Position numbers and translations under genes: made by a program. From positions 1 to 34,607 of the forward strand of contig PS015032.1 of the NCBI GenBank assembly GCA_048213135.1: a DNA stretch of 34,607 bases. The letters run 5' to 3'. The first letter of the stretch is position 1, and every line of letters starts with the position of its first letter. The stretch comes from Reclinomonas americana ATCC 50394 (taxonomy: Eukaryota; Jakobida; Jakobea; Jakobida). Shown one piece after another: positions 32,701 through 34,607 of this stretch. Below the pieces are notes generated by a model, which worked only from the letters and a program-made list of their open reading frames with translations, ran no database searches and was not told where the DNA came from.

Positions 32701-34481
32701 TCTCTCCGCTCGAGAGCGTCTGCTCCGTGGCCGCCAGTGTTGGTGGCAGCGGCGTCTCTGCGATGCCTTCCAGGAACACGGCCAGTTGGTCCAGTGATTC
32801 TGCGGCGCCATGAAGTGAGAAGAAAGTGCGTGCACAAAGGGTGGACTGCAGAGGCGCGCTTACCGATTTTGTGATCGACATCACACCAAGGACCTCGAAT
32901 CCAGTCGTTTGGTTCGACGACAGGCAATGGCAAGTGAACCTTGCGGGGAGAGTGGAGTGAGAAATAATAAGTGCGAGGACGACCTCCTGGTGTCTGCACA
33001 CCTGATCGGGAAACTCCTCATTCGGGTTGCGCTTCCGCACGGGATGCGCGGAGGGGGAATCGCGTTGACCGCGATGATGGCGGACCTCCATGCAGAACGA
33101 GTGCAGTCCATTCGTCAGCAGGTGGCCGGGAATGGCACAGCAGAAGACGTCGGGGTCCACTTCGCGAGTGTACGACGTGTCGACCACTGTGCATGCCAAA
33201 TGAGTGCCACGAGAGAGAAGGATTCCACACACTGTGCTTGAGCAGCACCTTGCACGCTCTTGTCCGGCTTGACGTGCACGAGGCGCGCGTCGAACTCAGC
33301 CGAGGGGAACTTGCGCGACACCCACTGCAGCCGCACTTCACCGCCCACCAGGTGCGGCTCATCGGCCGATGCCACTCCCATGACGCGTCGCGGCAATACT
33401 TGCAGGGCCGGCACTTCGTTGCCATCAATGCCCGGTTGCTCCAGCATGCTCACCTCTGCAATCGGGTGAGTTCACACGCAAAGCAGAGTGAGAGAGGGAA
33501 GGACAGTGATTGGCACGCACCGACGTGCATGGAGAAGACGTCGTTGCTGGCGCCGGAGCCACCAAACATCATGCAGCTGGTTGGAGGGATGAAAATGAGC
33601 AACGGGGGAAGTGGGGAGACAGTGGGAAAGACTGCAGGCAAACCAGTCGGGACGAAGTCGCACGAGTGAGTGGCCGGCGCGCGCAGTGGGGCACTCGGTA
33701 TCGGCGGGGAACTCATGACGGTGCCATGTCATGGAGACTGGGGTGATGGGAAGGAGGGGTATGTAAGATCAGGATTGCGCATAAAAAAGCACACACACAA
33801 ACGCACAGGCTGACACTCACTCACGTAAACACCACGCACACAAACGCACACACGAATAGGCAGGCACGTACACACTCTCTCACAGCACTCCTTAACTCAC
33901 TCCTTCACTCACTGTCACTCACACAATACAACCCGTACGCGCTCACACAATTGCAAATCACCACGCTTACGCAAGCACGAATTCTCTCACTCACTCACTC
34001 GCTCACTCTCCTTCACTCACACGTCACACACTCCTTCACTCACTCTCACTCACTCTCACTCACACAGTACAACCCGTACGCACTCACACAGATCACCATG
34101 CATACGCAAGCACGAACTCTCTCACTCGCTCACTCCTTCACTCACTCTCTCAATCAGTCATCAAGTCACTCACTCTCACACAAATATCACGCTCAATCTC
34201 ACAAACTCAGTCACACTAACAACACTCACTTACTCACTCAGTTATTCTCATACTCACTCACTCACTCACTCACACCACGCACACACTTCTTTGCAGTCTC
34301 ACTGGGGACTAACCCGTGTTCAACTCATACAGATGGGGCGACAGAGCGCCATTCACATCGCGTCCACCCAAGATCACTAGACGCGTCTTGTAGATGTTGA
34401 CGGCCGCGGCGCCGGCCAGCGGCGGTGGGGCGTGTGCCGAGGTGGCGTTGGCGAAGGCCACGCGCGACCAGGTCATCGTAA
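27962..34481 (-). CDS. Kelch / coiled-coil / kinase-like / HECT-like multidomain protein, N-terminus beyond window
   Basis: More than twenty exons give about 1,290 residues in the window. Clear ones include 34315-34481, 33644-33737, 33521-33576, 33249-33455, 33002-33186, 32864-32939, 32633-32799, 32451-32562, 32219-32391 and 31971-32165. Order: kelch blades (RLVILGG, PTARAGHSLV, MMFGGSGASNDVFSM); a beta-rich part (about 32864-33455); coiled coils (about 31300-32800, e.g. QQLESELARLQ, EAELQLERIQ); a protein-kinase fold (about 30250-31260); a HECT fold to the stop at 27962. Both enzyme folds lack key catalytic residues (separate entries). HECT proteins transfer ubiquitin through a Cys in the C-lobe; here the likely role is scaffolding or competition. 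The gene enters the window through an intron acceptor at 34482, so its start is missing. Confidence 0.8.
29490..30245 (-). repeat. Low-complexity intron, pyrimidine on plus strand (purine on sense strand)
   Basis: About 750 bp between kinase-fold and HECT-side exons. The plus strand is mainly TC-rich with (TC)n at about 29707-29736 and 30165-30182. A phrase CCACGTTGA recurs at about 29544, 29636, 29931 and, as CTACGTTGA, 30062. For the minus-strand gene this is a purine-rich intron, so it is not an acceptor pyrimidine tract. ORFs on the plus strand are artefacts. Confidence 0.7.
30250..31260 (-). other. Protein pseudokinase domain
   Basis: The fold is read from the N-lobe (DVVMARLKEDGHMCILQRFD) to LSALHHPNVMRIEGLF, then LVHGELSLDHVFV, RPVIVGVGIGR, NAPEYWAPEL and SDVFAAGMLLL. 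The APE box and the DVFAAG helix are normal kinase features. The VAIK Lys position is Gln (CILQ), HRD is HGE, the Mg-binding Asn is His (LDHV), and DFG is GVG. No phosphate-transfer residue is left. The Gly loop before DVVMAR is also not recognisable. Confidence 0.82.
33521..34481 (-). other. Kelch repeats, partial
   Basis: Three exons cover one full and parts of two blades: TWSRVAFAN with NIYKTRLVILGGRD and PHLYELNT, then MTWHRHEF with PTARAGHSLV, then CMMFGGSGASNDVFSMHV. The GG pairs and the spaced Trp fit kelch. More blades should lie to the right of the window. The exons join as ELNT|VSMTW and RPD|CCMMFGG. Confidence 0.75.
33738..34314 (-). repeat. 577-bp intron filled with CACT-type repeat and a 141-bp tandem duplication
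   Basis: The intron lies between two kelch exons (donor GTTAGT, acceptor CCCCAG). On the plus strand CTCACTCA/CACA units dominate. The phrase TACAACCCGTACGC occurs at about 33927 and again 141 bp later at 34068, each followed by CTCACACA, a CAAGCACGAA(T/C)TCTCTCACTC block and more CACT units, so one tandem duplication is clear. Confidence 0.8.
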
Positions 34482-34496
34482 CTGGCGAGGGTGGGG

Positions 34497-34607
34497 AAGG
34501 GGACAAGGGGGAGGAGAAGGGGGAAGAGTGAGGGGGAAGAGCAAGGGGGAAGAGAGAAAGGGGGAAGAGAGAAAGGGGGAAGAGAGAAAGGGGAAGAGAG
34601 AAAGGGG
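34497..34607 (+). repeat. Purine minisatellite, 15-bp unit, running off the window
   Basis: GGGGGAAGAGAGAAA repeats with slight variation (13-15 bp) to the last base. It is the 3' side of an intron of the kelch gene on the minus strand, where it forms a pyrimidine tract before the acceptor at 34482. Confidence 0.85.

Noticed and set aside
33951-34400. 149-codon Ser/Thr/His-rich plus-strand ORF
   Set aside because: Translation of CACT-type repeats within a minus-strand intron.

Overview
The window is nuclear DNA of a unicellular eukaryote. The genes are split by short GT-AG introns (many of 39-100 nt, a few of 300-700 nt), intergenic spaces are small, GC is fairly high, and simple repeats such as (AG)n, (TG)n, CACT-rich and pyrimidine tracts are common. 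The species cannot be named from the sequence. Six runs of N interrupt the window. No tRNA, rRNA, CRISPR or bacterial-type operon was seen.

Layout. 1-4040 (+): a non-LTR retrotransposon with reverse transcriptase, CCHC zinc knuckle and restriction-like endonuclease, broken by two gaps and at least two frameshifts. 4339-14687 (-): one very large gene for a secreted or surface parallel beta-helix protein with a Cys-rich module, about 7-8 membrane segments and an acidic, Ser-rich tail; its middle is an array of small phase-0 exons, each carrying one repeat module. It shares a 179-bp divergent upstream region with a coiled-coil gene (14867 to about 16291, +). 16.1-18.3 kb holds a degenerate ORF, minisatellites and one orphan minus-strand exon. 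About 18887-20046 (+) encodes a Topors-like RING finger protein, and 20647-21601 (+) a small multi-exon protein of unknown role. After a minisatellite come two paralogous TPT/SLC35-type transporters placed head to head (22250-24051 minus, 26466-27952 plus) around 2.4 kb of repeats. The last 6.6 kb (27962 to beyond 34481, minus) is one gene: kelch repeats, coiled coils, a protein-kinase fold and a C-terminal HECT fold.

Main result. The kinase fold of the last gene lacks its ATP-binding Lys and both catalytic Asp residues, and the HECT fold has Ala where the catalytic Cys belongs. Taken at face value this is a kelch-pseudokinase-pseudo-HECT scaffold. It would bind ubiquitin-system or signalling partners rather than catalyse; that is inference.

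The genes do not form an obvious pathway. Themes are cell surface (beta-helix receptor-like protein), membrane transport (TPT pair) and ubiquitin signalling (RING protein, HECT-like protein). Exon limits come from reading GT/AG sites with a continuous frame; most are not experimentally supported and some first exons are missing.
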